Shown: positions 33,738 to 45,882 of the stretch, piece after piece
Numbering within the stretch: position 1 is the first letter of the stretch
Layout: every line of letters starts with the position of its first letter
Assembly (NCBI GenBank): GCA_047967505.1
Contig: CM106538.1
Origin: Dipteris shenzhenensis
Lineage: Eukaryota > Polypodiophyta > Polypodiopsida > Gleicheniales
DNA length: 64,000 nucleotides
Strand: one strand, 5' to 3'
The notes under the pieces: generated by a model
What the model saw: the letters and a program-made list of their open reading frames with translations, nothing else
Database searches by the model: none
What the model was told of the DNA's origin: nothing
Made by a program: the position numbers and the translations under genes

Positions 33738-35258
33738 ATGGAAGGATCTAAGCATAAGGCTATTGATTTTGAGTTATCTAAAGCACAATGAAAGTATGTC
33801 AATCAGGTCCTTTGAGATGAGCTTCTTGTAGAGATAAACAACATGAGTACAAAGGAGATGGAGATGGCCATAAAAAGCACTTCTACATTGCATACTCTAA
33901 AGAGCAAAGTTGTTTTAAGTACAAGGCATCAAGTAGAACTGGATCCTAATAGGAAACACCTTGTAGGGATTACAAAATGGGACACTGATGTTATGTTATG
34001 GGTAGAGAGCAACATTGGGAATGTCTTGGCTCGGTTTCACGAAGCATGCACAAGGAACCCAACCTTTGCAAATGATGTTAATGAGGCAAAGATGCATTTA
34101 TGGAATTCCATTTGGGCTAAAAATAAGACAAAGGATATAAGGTCGGATGTGAAAACCATACTAGCTGCAAGTTGGGAGAAAAAGTCAGCAATTGCTTTCA
34201 GAAGGGCAGAGGAAGTAGCAAAAGGAGAAGAAAGTGCAAGGATTTTAAATGGAAAAATGCGAAAAGTGCAAGGTAGTAATTTTCAAAAGCTACAGATCAG
34301 GGCAAGTCATATAAGCAATGTGTCCTTCATGATGTACATAACTGAAAATGAGATCCAAGTTTGTGAAAAGATAGGTTTCGGCACATATGGATTTGTCTAC
34401 AAAGTACAACTCACAGGTGCTCCAAGATTATTACAGTATATATGCTATGCTAGAAAGCAATATAAGGGTGACATAGGGGATCATACATGAGAGGCAAGGA
34501 AGGAGGGACAAATGCAAATTCGGCATCTTATGCTTATTCGTGTTATTGCAGCAACTCCAAAAGAGCCCTTGTGGACTATCACGCCATATTTTAATGGTGG
34601 TAGCTTGATGCACTTCATAAGAACTTTACCATATGAGCAAGGTAGGTTTAGGCGCTATGTTGACATCATCCTAAAAAGAGGCAAAGAAATGAAGGCAAGG
34701 GCACAAGGAACATTGGAAGATGTATGTACAAGGGAGCAAATAGAGCAAATTAACTACTTTAGTGCAAATGTGTACCACATTATACATGCACTCATTGCTG
34801 GATTAGCAAGGTTACATAAGGGTCAATGGATTCATACAAACTTACATCCTGGTAACATTCTATTAGATTTCACAGCAAATGGTGCATGTAGAGTTGGCAT
34901 AATTGATTGGGGGATGGCACTAGTTTCTTCAGAGACTAGAAAAGCTTTTAAGGATATGAAGAAGACATCTCTAGAGGCTGACCAACAATTTACACAAAGG
35001 AAGCATAAGAAAGAGCAAGAGCATGCACAAAAGAAGTGGTTTGCACCTGAGCTTCAATGTTTTTCTAGGAGAGGTGTGCATAGCCCTCAGTCAAACATAT
35101 ATGCATTAGGATGGATAATTACAGAGGTTACACAGTTTTGGGAAGATGCAGTTGGGTATTTTGGACTTTCTCGCCACATGCCTGATAGTGCACTATTAAA
35201 GTGTATTAAAAAACATGCCTTTGAACAGATGATGACTGAGAAATGGAATTATGGCTAG
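33738..35258 (+). pseudogene. Protein-kinase-like gene with three in-frame TGA codons
   Basis: One frame runs from ATG 33738 to 35258, broken only by TGA near 33789, 33813 and at 34488-34490. The longest open piece starts at ATG 33843. About 170 residues of unrecognised, charged amino-terminal sequence lead to a kinase-like glycine loop (IGFGTYGFVYKV). Hinge-like ITPYFNGGSL, the catalytic-loop region WIHTNLHPGNILL, a DWG in place of DFG (34905-34913), and WFAPEL follow. HTN replaces H.D (Asn codon at 34839-34841), and SNIYALG replaces the usual S-D-.-Y-.-.-G. With both aspartates changed it would be a pseudokinase even if read through. It is probably a gene fragment carried or abandoned by a mobile element. 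The family is not known to me. Confidence 0.7.
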
Positions 35259-35619
35259 AGCTTCATTGTGTTGCATGTCTTCCATGGGATTGTTAACCTC
35301 ATGAAGAGCATCTTCCTTCTCACTAGTTAGGCTAGGTTTTGGATTGTGACTACATGCCTGTGAAAATTGAAATTCTATAATACTAAATTTCTTTTACCGT
35401 TGGGAAAACTTGGTAAAACAAGCCCTCACTCATCTAGCAAGGCTGTTGTTATAAATGACTTAATCAAATAATCAAAGTATTGAACTTTACTAGGATAAAT
35501 GGAAAAATCAATAGTTATAAAGTCAGTTTCATAATTTGTTATTTCTCATGCTCCTAATCCATTTCTTCTGAGATCATCTGCACTGAACCACATTTTCAAA
35601 CAATAAACTAGTAGGTCAA
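35259..35619. other. Downstream flank of the kinase-like relic
   Basis: This is AT-rich and non-coding, with no recognisable feature. Confidence 0.4.
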
Positions 35620-36550
35620 TGGTACTTCCCATTGTTACAATGAACTAACACTACTATACTACAAGCACTTGCTTAGCAGTCATGACTACTAGTACCTAGC
35701 AATGTACTAGTGCTTACCAGTCATGATTGTTAGTACTTAGCAATGTCAGTAGTAATACAGCAATGCTTATCCCTTATTAGCAGTACTAAGTGCTCTGCCA
35801 GTAGCTAGCAATGCTAGTTCTTAGTAGTGTTATAAGTGTTATACTAGTAGTAACGCTTGCGGTGTTAGAATAACAATAATAAGTGCTCTACTAGTAGGTA
35901 GTAATTCTAGGTCTTAGCAATGTCATACTACTACTGTTATACTAGTAGTGTTATACCAATGCTAGTAGTGTAGGTTATACTAGTGTTATACCAATGTTAT
36001 ACCTATGCTAGTAGTGTATGATATGATAGTGCTACCTTAGTAGTTAGCAATGAACTACTACTTGGCAATGATAGCACATAACAAGTCTAGTACTATGGTG
36101 TTACCATTGCTTATCCTTAAACTAGTTCCATAGTATTTCTTGTGGTGTTATAATAGTAATAGCAAGTGCTCTGCTCATAGTTAGTGATGCTAGGTCTTAC
36201 TAGTATAACATTAGTAGTGTTGTTCTACTAGTGTTATACTAGTGTTGTTATACCAATGCTAGTATTGTATTCTATACTAGTGCTAGCTTCATAGTTAGCA
36301 ATGCTATTACTAGGCAATGGTAGTGCATAGCAAGTTTAGTATTTAGTAGTGTTGTACTTGTGGTGCTAGCACTGCTCATCCTTGAACCAGTTCCATGATA
36401 CTAGTTGTGGTGTTAGAATTTCAATAACAAGTGCTTTCCTAGTAATTAGCATTGCCAAGTCTTAGTAGTGTTATCCTAATAATGTTATACTATTGCTAGT
36501 AGTGTACGCTATACTAGTACACATCAATGCTAATGTTTAGCAATCCTAGT
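35620..36550. repeat. Degenerate TAGCAATG / CTAGTAGTG array
   Basis: For over 900 bp the sequence is made almost wholly of words such as TAGCAATG, CTAGTAGTGTTATA, TACTAGT and CAAGTGCT, in loose order. A higher-order unit of about 250-300 bp seems present, since AACAAGTGCT and GCATAGCAAG blocks recur near 35880, 36160 and 36428. No frame stays open. This is an old satellite-like array. Confidence 0.75.
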
Positions 36551-38419
36551 ACATAGCTATTCTTTAAGGAGTTTGGATGCTAGCAAGGGGTTTAAGCTTA
36601 GGAAAGGTTGATTGATGAAGATTTCAACTATTGGCAAGCGTTGGAATCGCAGGCACCATTGATGGCATCTTAGAATGGGAATTCAAGATAGAGAAGGAAA
36701 GAGGAATAGGAAACTCCTTATGTGAAGAGCATTTTTTAGTAGAATTATGATAAAAGAGGAAGAGGAAACTGCTTATGTGAAGAACATGTTTTCGTGGTAA
36801 TTATCCTATTAAGAATACACATGCAAGCTACGTATGAGTTTTTCCTTGAGAAATTTGTGTTAATCTATGGTTGGTGGTCTGGTATATGCATGACAAAATA
36901 GGAATAGATGAAAAGTGGTGGGAAGTCTTGCAAGGCACAACAAAGAGAGGAGGTGGATGAGGCAAATGGAAGTTCCTAGATCACCATGATTTTCAGGATG
37001 AGAAGACTACTTGCAACCGATTCCAAGCTATTATCCTCCATTGAAAGCATGAATTCATTGAATTGGTGAGGCAAAAATTGTTCAAGGCATGGTCCTTGAG
37101 TTCTCCAAGAAGGAATGAAGTCCCCTTTTGGCAATTTCAAGCACATCTAATTTGCAATTGAGAGAACCCCCCTTAACGGTGTGTTCAAGGTACCACTAAC
37201 ATCCTTCAGGGGTAGATTAGAGGAGATTTGTGTGCCCAATTGGAGCTACTACAGCAAAATCTTTAACAGATTTCTAACACATGAAGCTAAATCCAAAGCT
37301 ATAGAGTAGATGCTTCTAAGATCCCAACACATAATCAAAGCTATCTGAACTGAAAATTCAAACAAACAGACATGCACAAATATTCAGTATGTTTCAGTGC
37401 AAAGGGCTTAGTGGCCAAAATTTGTGTTTCACCTTCATAAGCAGTGTGGTTGAGCATGTAAAATTGTTTTAAGCTTGGCTTGGTGCTTAAGATAATTGTT
37501 TCACCTAAATGTCTATGAACTTGACACATAATTTTGGATGTCATTCAAAGATTCACCGGAGTGACCAAACACGCCATCTACCACAATTCTATCCATGTGA
37601 AACTTACAAACTCATCCAATTGATCACTCATTTCTAAGGACTTTATGCACTGCTATAAACTCCCTCTCTTTCTCCCATCTCTCTTTTTTTCTATCCTTTT
37701 CTTGCCATACTTTTGCTATACTGTGGGGCTTGCCGACCTGAAAAACCATACTTATCATGCTTTGCCTTCTTCCCTCTACTTAGGAAGTAGTAGTGTCTGC
37801 TTTCGTAAAAAGAGTAATGGGATGAGGGTAGCAATGGGCACACACCTCAACAAAGAAAAGAGGAGAGAGGTTGAAGAGCATGAAACAGGGACTACATATA
37901 TCATCTCAATTCATTAAGGTTTTATGCTAGAGACATTTTTATCAATTAGCATTCCTATGTAGCATGACGTAGTGGTGCTTGCATGCTTTAAGATCATCAC
38001 ACTAGCCAATAGCAAGACTCCCCAAGAGCCCCAAAACAAGGAGATGTTACTTGATGTGGATGGCTCAGAGAAATGCAAGATACCTTTCTACAAGATCTCC
38101 TATGATATTAATGGCAAGCCATAAAATACACACTTAACCAATCAATGTCATCTTCTTGCTTCCTAAGGTGTGGGACAAATGTAGGTGTCCATGCTTCCTT
38201 GCTCAACCTATACAAATATTGCAGCCCACAAGCTTTTCCTTTGCCCACAGCAAGATTCAAAAGGGCAATTAGTGTATGGACGATGTGTGAGAGAAAAATA
38301 GACTTTAGAGCAGGGGGAGCTTGCGAATCATGTATTTTCAGAAGTCGCACTTGAGGTTAGGTTGGGAGCCTAATTGAGATGTCCTTAGGGAAGAAGAAGA
38401 AGAAGAAGATTGCTTGAGT
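36551..38419. other. Intergenic DNA without a supported gene
   Basis: Small frames on both strands (for example 37341-37544 and 37645-37917) have no recognisable domains. A run of GAAGAA occurs at about 38391-38410, just before the direct repeat. Confidence 0.4.
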
Positions 38420-39746
38420 GACATCTTAGGCTTTCTACCCCCTTTTCTATGTCTAACCAAAGGCTTCCAATCCTTAGTCTACAACTTGAGCTCCATACAA
38501 GCAACAGTAAGAATCAACCCTTTGTTGATCGATCCGATTAAATCCCATCTTAGTGCCCTCTCTCACATGGGCAAGAGTTATATATGGTTCAATGTAAATT
38601 GTAAAAGGCTTTAAATCGCCTCTAATGTAGGCATTGCTACTGTACGTCACAAATCACTACATCAAAGCCTCAATAGCTAGCATTAAACTTGGGCTCTTAG
38701 CTCAAATCCTTGAGCAAAAAAGAATCCAAACATTTGTTCCGAGCAAGCCCTTCGGTCTATACTATCCTTATTTCTAAGGTTGTGATGGAAGAGGGAAGTG
38801 AGAGGAATTTGTGATAGGTGAAAATGTGTGGTGAGTTGGGTGGCATCGATAGAACAATGACTACAAGTAATTGGTGGATTCTTAGCCACCAATGGATGTG
38901 TAATCATGTGACCATTTCTATAAGAAGACCTTTAGGTGACCACAATAGAGTGAAAACAAGATTATGTGGTACACTTTTTTTAAATACTTCAAAAAAGCAC
39001 TACAATACTTTGGAGAGGAGAGGAGAGGGGAGGTAAGGCAACAACTGTGAGGCGAGGGGAGTTAAGGTCGGCTAAGGTAAGGGGGTTGCACAAGTAACTA
39101 TAAGCATAAGGTAAATCAAGAGACAGGTAGAGAGCAGGGGCTGGCAAGATATCTAGGAAGAGGAGAGAAAGTAGAGAGGGGGAGAAAGGAGCCTAAGTAC
39201 TATTGTGCCAAGGGAAAAACAAAAGAGGTTAGAGGTGGTGATGAGCTTTAAGGTTTATTAGGGATAGAGTGTTTGAGAAAATACTTCACATTAGTTTAGC
39301 ATAAAAGGCCATACGTTCAGTGGGCGAAAAAATCAAGTGGTGATAAGAAGCATGTAACATCTATAGAGACTTTGTATTTGTTTTTGAAGGACACACTTAT
39401 GTTTTGAGAGGAGGTGCATGCTGAAACCGGTTTTGGTAGCTCCCTGGACATTATCGATGGGGGATGGGGAGTCTAGGTCCAAATTGTGGATGAGGTTTTT
39501 TGTATTTCATTCTCCCTTCCTCTTTTTCTCCTCTCAGCTATCCTTTCTTGCTTTGCCTTCTTTCTTTGTTCCCTTCAACCTGCTTTGTGCCGTTCCTTCG
39601 CTTCGCATTTCCTTTCGACCATGGTTTCTTGATCTCTTTGCTGTTTAGCAACCTGGTCCACTGCGTCTTTGTCTACTACCTCCTTTTCTACTATCTCTTA
39701 CTGTGATATACACTTTGTTGTCAATTTTGTTGCCTGACTCCTATGT
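38420..39746. repeat. Direct repeat L (about 1.3 kb)
   Basis: It matches 46749-48189 in the same orientation from GACATCTTAGGCTTTCT to CTGACTCCT. It lacks about 110 bp that copy R has near 47450-47560. It contains GAGGGGAG-type purine runs and a pyrimidine-rich end (39500-39700). It may be one LTR of a large element with the gag-like relic inside, or one half of a segmental duplication. The ends do not show clear TG...CA pairs. Confidence 0.75.
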
Positions 39747-40627
39747 ATCATCAGCTTGGAGGAGTGAATGATTTTAAAAACATGGTTGATGCTGCACAAA
39801 GAGCAGAACGAAGACTTGGCACAAAGTCACAGTCTAAAAAACAAAAGAAGAAAAGGCATTTCGGCTCTGACACAGATTTTGAAACAGAAACAAATACTGA
39901 TGTAGAAGATGAGGAAAGTGATGCTACAGAAGACGACACATTAGATGACGAGAGTGAAGAGGAAGAGACCTCAAAGAAAAAGAAAAAATAGAGCAAAAAC
40001 AAAGAAAAACCTAAAGGGAAGAAGAAAAGAGATAAGCTCTCTAAGTTAAAGCAAATGATTAAGGAGCAATTGGAAACTTTAAAAACACCCCTGCCTAAAA
40101 TTGGGAAGGACAATCATGAGAAAGAAAGATGCTGGTATAATCCAAATTACAGAAGGGGGAGAGTTCCTTCTCATGTACAAAACTCAAACAACCAACCCCC
40201 ACCTGTGGTAACTAATTAGATTGCAGTAGGTAGGCAAGGACAGCAAAGATTCAATAATGCACAACCAAGAAGACCTAATCAACAGAATTGGGGAAATCAA
40301 CAACGACAAAACCAAGATCAAGCTTGCACATATTGTGGCATGGAAGGCCATAGACAAGGTCCTCATTGTGAGCTTTGGTGCAAGCACAGAGGAGAAAGAG
40401 GAATCCCCATCATCAACTATAATGCAAGAGGTAACCAGAATTATCAGCAACAGCCACCATCAGGTGTTCATATGGTGTACTTGGATCCGATAAATGAGGA
40501 TTACATTCAACAATCTCAAAGAAGTAAGGGTAAGATACATGCACTGGAAGTGACCAGATCTAAAGGTACAAAGCCCATGCCCGACCTTGGAGATGCACCA
40601 AGAATGACAACAAAACCAATGAACTAG
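39743..40627 (+). pseudogene. Retrotransposon gag-like relic with zinc-knuckle motif
   Basis: One frame of 295 codons runs from ATG 39743 to TAG 40625-40627, interrupted by TAG at 39989-39991 and again near 40217. It begins MYHQLGGVNDFKNMV with DAAQRAERRLG, as in gypsy-type gag linkers. Acidic and lysine-rich stretches follow (about residues 50-110), then glutamine and asparagine-rich sequence and CTYCGMEGHRQGPHC, a C-X2-C-X4-H-X5-C knuckle. Gag would coat element RNA in virus-like particles. CATCAG just before CTTGGAGG could be a splice acceptor instead of a start. No protease or reverse transcriptase follows, so the host element is not proven. Confidence 0.6.
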
Positions 40628-40881
40628 CCCAATCAGGCACATGTCAGAAATCAAGCTCTACAGCAAATACTTGACAATAATGCAGTAACAGAAGCAAGAA
40701 CATCCTAGCTCCCAAACAAGGGTAAGGCCCAGCTCGACCTCGGACAACTCCAAAAACATTCCGACAGTTTTCCAATAGAAAATGTTCGACATCGAACTAC
40801 AGCTAATTAACATTAGCATGGCAACATACAACCACTTTACAACGTGGTTGGAAGAAATGAAGGTATAATTTTTTTCTACAG

Positions 40882-41551
40882 TTGGATCGAATGGGTGTAG
40901 CCCATTCAAACTTGAACATTGAGAATCTATTACTCAAGGAGTGGATAAATGCCTTAGAAGGGGTTGATCAAAAGCTCAGGGAAATGGTAGAGGAGGTTGA
41001 TGGTATTTTCTTAAGCTCCTCTGATCTCACAGATATGAAGACGGAGCTGGCAAAGACATCTCAGGACCTGTGGTCCAATCTTTAAAAAATCTTGTTTGTT
41101 ATTGCACGATGACCTTATGAGGCATTTGCATCTGCTGCTTACGCCTATGAAATCATGGCACATGAATTGGAAACCCTCAAAGTTGCAGCACAAAGTGCCA
41201 AACAGAATCAGATGCCACTCGATGTTGAGACAGAAATTTTTGAGTTGACACCAGAGCCTAGGAAGCCAAAGCAAATAGAGCAAGGCCACTCCATATAGTT
41301 GTCTGCAAGCATGCTACTTTCAAGGATGAAAAATATCAGGATATAGAATTCATAGCTACCACCAACCAGGCCTTAACCCCTACTGTGCAGATTTGGAAGA
41401 GGCAGAGACAAAACTTGAGGAGGACCCAGAGTTGGATGACACCTCCAGGGAAGATACAGAGGAAGCCGATTCCATTGCTGCTAAGGCAATAATAATTGAT
41501 CTGAACTCAACCCACACCATCAAGGTCCATCTGATGGACTATTTCTAGTAA
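40882..41551 (+). pseudogene. Further coding relic of the same outer element
   Basis: A 67-residue frame at 40882-41085 (KEWINALEGVDQKLREMVEE) is followed in other frames by ELTPEPRKPK-like pieces. An acidic segment (EDPELDDTSREDTEEAD, about 41420-41470) ends IKVHLMDYF before a stop near 41549. The composition is protein-like and helical, but I do not recognise the family. Position suggests the same transcription unit as the gag-like relic upstream. The copia element inserted about 270 bp downstream. Confidence 0.35.
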
Positions 41552-41820
41552 GGGTTTGAGTCTTCCACTTTTTCCAAAAAGTTTTACCACCGGGAGTGCT
41601 AGAGGTGTTGAGGGTGACCTCTCCACCCACGTGGACTTTACCCAAGGCGGGTTAGTAGACCCCTAGTAAAGGAAAGCTACATTAGTGAGTAGTGGATAAT
41701 TTTGTAACTATAGGGACAGTTATAACTACCCCTTACAACCACTAGTAGTGGCCTTATCCACCACATCATGTTTTGAACTACTTCTATTTTTGACTGTTAC
41801 ACTTGACTAAAGTCGGATGA

Positions 41821-42482
41821 TGTTAAATTACATGGCACAGCTGAATAGAAACTGAACAAAGAATAGAGAGTACATAGCAAATTGGAGACAAACAAAATTT
41901 TCCTTCAATACTGATGTAGTACAGATGATGGCTCCGTCCACCTGTGTGCTCCCACAATGGAGCTTAGATGGCGATCTAGACAGATACTAGGTGAAGAGCT
42001 ACTAGCTGAAAGATCTTTGCTAGAAGATCTGGTCTGGCACAATGGACTGGGGAGGTCGCCTCTTTATCTCTATGGGGGCAGTAGTCAGATCAACGCATTT
42101 GGTGGAGCTGACCAGTCAACCTAGTCAGTGGAGCCGACCAATCAACCTAGTCGGTGGAACCGACTAGTCGTCCATGGAATATTCAGGGAATATTCCATAC
42201 ACCCCAGACCCCAGTGAGAGCAAGGGGCTCCCACACAATCAAGACAATGTGCCTCGTTGTGCTACCAGCTTACCTACCTTGCCTAGCCCATAGGCGAGAC
42301 TCACATAGATTACCTTTCTACCATCAACGGTCTCATTGATAGACCTTATCTGACGTGCAAGTCAGGATCCATCCAGTGTCTCGCACTCACACATGGCTTC
42401 TCCTCATATGGGGGCCTTACAACTTGAGCACCTTGGACCACTGGTGGTTACCAGGAGGGTGGGGCATTGAGCATATCTAACA
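41821..42482 (-). repeat. 3' LTR of the copia element (662 bp)
   Basis: It starts TGTTAAATTACATGG and ends GCATATCTAACA on the plus strand. It contains about three copies of a unit of about 28 bp built on GTCGGTGGAACCGACTAG near 42095-42170. The other LTR has about two. This may be the transcription control region of the element. Confidence 0.9.
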
Positions 42483-45400
42483 CCCCCCCTCAATGTCCAC
42501 CCGTAGGTGAACTACCTTCTCGGCCCAATGCTAAGTCTCTGAAGATGACCTTGAAGTTGATCCTTCCCGAGTGCCTTGGTGAAGATATCTACTCCATTTT
42601 GCTCTGTTGGACAGTAGACCAATTCCACTATCCCGTCCTAATCATGCACATAGTGATACTGAATCTCTATATGTTTTGTGCACGCATGAAACACTGAATT
42701 TTTAGCAATGGCCATGCAATTTTGATTGTCGTACCTCAGCATAGTTGCCTCATCCTCTTGTACTCCCATGTGCCATAAGATCCTCCTCAACCACACTACT
42801 TCACATGCAGCAAAACATCATGCCTTCTACTCAGCCTCGGTAGAAGACAATGCCATTGTTGGTTGTTTCTTACTGATCCAAGAGAAGATACCTGAACCTA
42901 AAGAGAAACAATATCTAAAAACTGATTTCCTGGAATCAACATCTCTAGCCCAAATCTGAGTCACAATGACTAGCCAAGGAAGTGCCCGTACCATAGGTGA
43001 TGCCATAATTAAGAGTACCCTTCACATACCTGAGCACCTGCATCCTTGCATTCCAATGATTCTCCCGAGGCTTATTGGAGAACTTGCTAAAAATGCCAAC
43101 AGCAAAACTGATGTCTGGTCTGGTGTTGCACAGATAGATGAGACTGCCGACCAACTTCCTGTACCTCCCGATGTCTACTAGTGGTGAGGCATCCTCCATA
43201 GACCGCCTCGCATTTACCTCCATAGGTGTAGCTATCTCCTTGCACTCGGACATACCAAATGCCTTCAAGATCTCCCTTGCATATTTCTACTGAGAGAGGA
43301 AGATCTTGCTTGGCTCTTGCCAGACTTCAATCCCCAAATAGTAGTGCATCAAGCCTAAGTCTGTCATCTCAAACTCCATGCTCAATGCCTTTCTAGTATG
43401 TTGGATCATGTCTTCATAGTCACCTATAATAAGGAGTTCATCCACATATAGAACAATAATAGCATATTTTTCACCTTTCCTATACACATACAAGTTGGCA
43501 TCTGAGGCACATCTTTTGAAGTTTAATTTATGAAAGAATTTGTCTATCCATTAGTACCATGCTCTTGGGGCCTGTTTCAGTCCATATAGAGCCTTCTGCA
43601 GCTTGCATACATTGTTCTCGGAATGGGGGGATATAGGCTTTCTTCTCATCACAATAGCCTAAGAAGATACATTTGGTGCTTTTTGGTTGTAGCTTGTTTC
43701 TCTCTTTGTCTGGTACATGCGCATAGCATTCACACCCAAATGTTCTGACATGGGAGACAGATGGCTTCTTATCGCTGTAAGCCTCATGTGGTGTTTTACC
43801 TTTGAGTTCCTTTGTATAGCTGCGATTAAGGATGTAAATCGCAGTATTGACAGCCTCAACCCAAAAGTGGTTTGGCAGTCCAGCAACTTTCAACATACAC
43901 CTCCCCATCTCCACGGTGGTCCGCATTTAGCGTTCAACAACCGAATTTTGCTGAGGCGTATGTGATATCTTCATTTGTCGCTTGATCCCTCTGCCCTTGC
44001 AAAAATCTCCAAACTTTGTAGAAACAAACTCACCACCACCATCCGATCTGATTTTCTTCACTTTTCTCCATGTTTCATTTTCAACAAGCTGTAGCAATTC
44101 TTTCAATTTACCAAAAGCTTGAGACTTTTCATGAAGAAAGTACACCCACATCTTCCTGCTATAGTCATCGACGATCGATAAAAAATAGGAAGATCCCCCT
44201 AAGGCCTGTGTAGGCATCTTATCGCACAAGTCAAGATGCACCAACTCTAGAGGAGTGTTTGTTCTATTTTTGCTTTCTTGTGGGAATGCCTTTCTCTATT
44301 GCTTGCCCATCATGCAAACTTCACATGGTTCTTTGATTTCTGCTACTACAGGTAAGTGAGCAACCATACCTTGCTTCTACATCTCCTTTAGCACTACAAA
44401 TCCAATGTGGCCGAATCTTTCGTGCCAAAGTCTGCTTGTGCCCACTACAGTGGTAGCTGTAAGAGCACTTAGCTCATACAGGTTGTTCCTCCTTACTCCT
44501 ATGCCAACAAGGTTGCCAGCACTATCCAGAATTTTTGCTCCTGTCTTGTTGAACCTCACCTCATGGTCAAGGTCAGTTATGGAAGCAACTGATAGCAAAT
44601 TTCTCTTGATTTTTGGAACATACAGCACATTAGATAGTTTCTTAACATCTCCATTTAAAGAAACAAATGAAACTGTACCTATACCCTCAATAGGGCATTT
44701 TGTGTTATTTCCAACCGTCACGGTGATGGGTTTCTGTAGAGGCTGCATGGAATAATATAGACTCTTCTTGCAAGTCATGTGACGGGAGGCACCACTATCC
44801 AACACCCATGAATCAGTGGTTGAAGCTTCTTCAACTGAGGAACACTCTTCCTCAATGGCCAGAAATAGATCCAACTTTGCTTCCACAGTGTTAGCTATCT
44901 CTTTCCCCTTATCTGTCTTCTTCAGGTTACCATTCTTTTCATCTACTTTCTTGACCCGACAATCTGTAATCACATGGCCCTTCTTCTTGCAGTAGAAGCA
45001 TTCTCCTTGAAACTTCTTGCTGCCCTTCTTCTTTTTGTCACCACTAGTAGAGGACTCACCTTTGGTGGAGGAACCACCTTTGCCTTTCGTAGTGGCAGAG
45101 AACGCAGCATCCCCATTGCCACCTCCATCTCGAGCTTTAAGCCTCAATTTCTCCTGCATAAGTAAAGCACAGAACTCCTCAAATGTTAATGGTTGGGGTC
45201 TCACCTGAGTGTTAAGCACTGTTACTAGTCCATCATACCTTGGTGGACATATGCGGAGACACCACCGAGCTAGCTCTTCGCTAGTCTTTTGTATCCCGGC
45301 ACCAGCCATCTGGTCACACAAATTTTTGATTCGGGTTATGAACGCCTCCGCTGTCTCTCCTTCATTAAACTTCTCAGCTGCGAGCTGATTCTCCAGGTTT

Positions 45401-45870
45401 CGAATCCTTGTTTGATTCCACGTCTCATACTGACTCTTCAATATGTTCCAGGCCACAGTTGCGTTAGATGTAAGCTGAATCAAGGTCAAAACACTATTAG
45501 TAGTACTTGTAACCACATAGAGCATCTGTGTTCTTGTGTTCCCAAGCTTGTAGAAGGTCAACATTAGGAGGTATCATTCTCCCCGGATTTGTTGGGTCGG
45601 GAGTTTCTTGTGGTTTTGGGTCAGTAGTCCCTAGTACTGTCTCCAAAAGCTCATATGAATCTAGAATAGCAGTAATTTTAAACTTCCACAGAGTGTAGTT
45701 CGTACCATCTAGCTTGCCTTCAGTGAAGGTTGGTGGGCGAATCCTCAACGCCTGGATTGTTGGTATTGTTGGTGCAGCTGCTGAACTCAAGCCGCTTCCT
45801 AATGCCATCACTCCGTATGCTGTTGAAGCCCTCACCTCTCTTCTACTCTTCAATCCTTAGAGCCGCCTCG
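42483..45870 (-). pseudogene. Copia gag-pol polyprotein, broken
   Basis: Gag starts near 45853; a frame change near 45520 joins it to 45564-44377. The knuckle is CFYCKKKGHVITDC and the protease site WVLDSGASRHM. SRLWHERFGHIGF opens the pre-integrase domain. Integrase (44345-43640) keeps HLDLCDK, IRSDGGGEF and PQQNSVVER, the D-D-E residues, with stops TAG, TAG and TAA between pieces. Near 43620 integrase [11 protein letters not shown] passes almost directly into reverse transcriptase sequence ([13 protein letters not shown] in another frame), so the linker and first part of reverse transcriptase are deleted. The active-site box reads LYVDELLIIGD, with E for the second D of YVDD. RNase H (about 42960-42600) includes LSSTEAEYKA and CTKHIEI. 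The product would cleave, integrate and reverse-transcribe element RNA, but this copy cannot. Confidence 0.9.
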
Positions 45871-45882
45871 GCTCTGATACCA
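45871..45882 (-). other. tRNA-iMet primer binding site
   Basis: The minus strand reads TGGTATCAGAGC immediately after the 5' LTR. It is complementary to the 3' end of plant initiator tRNA-Met. Confidence 0.9.
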
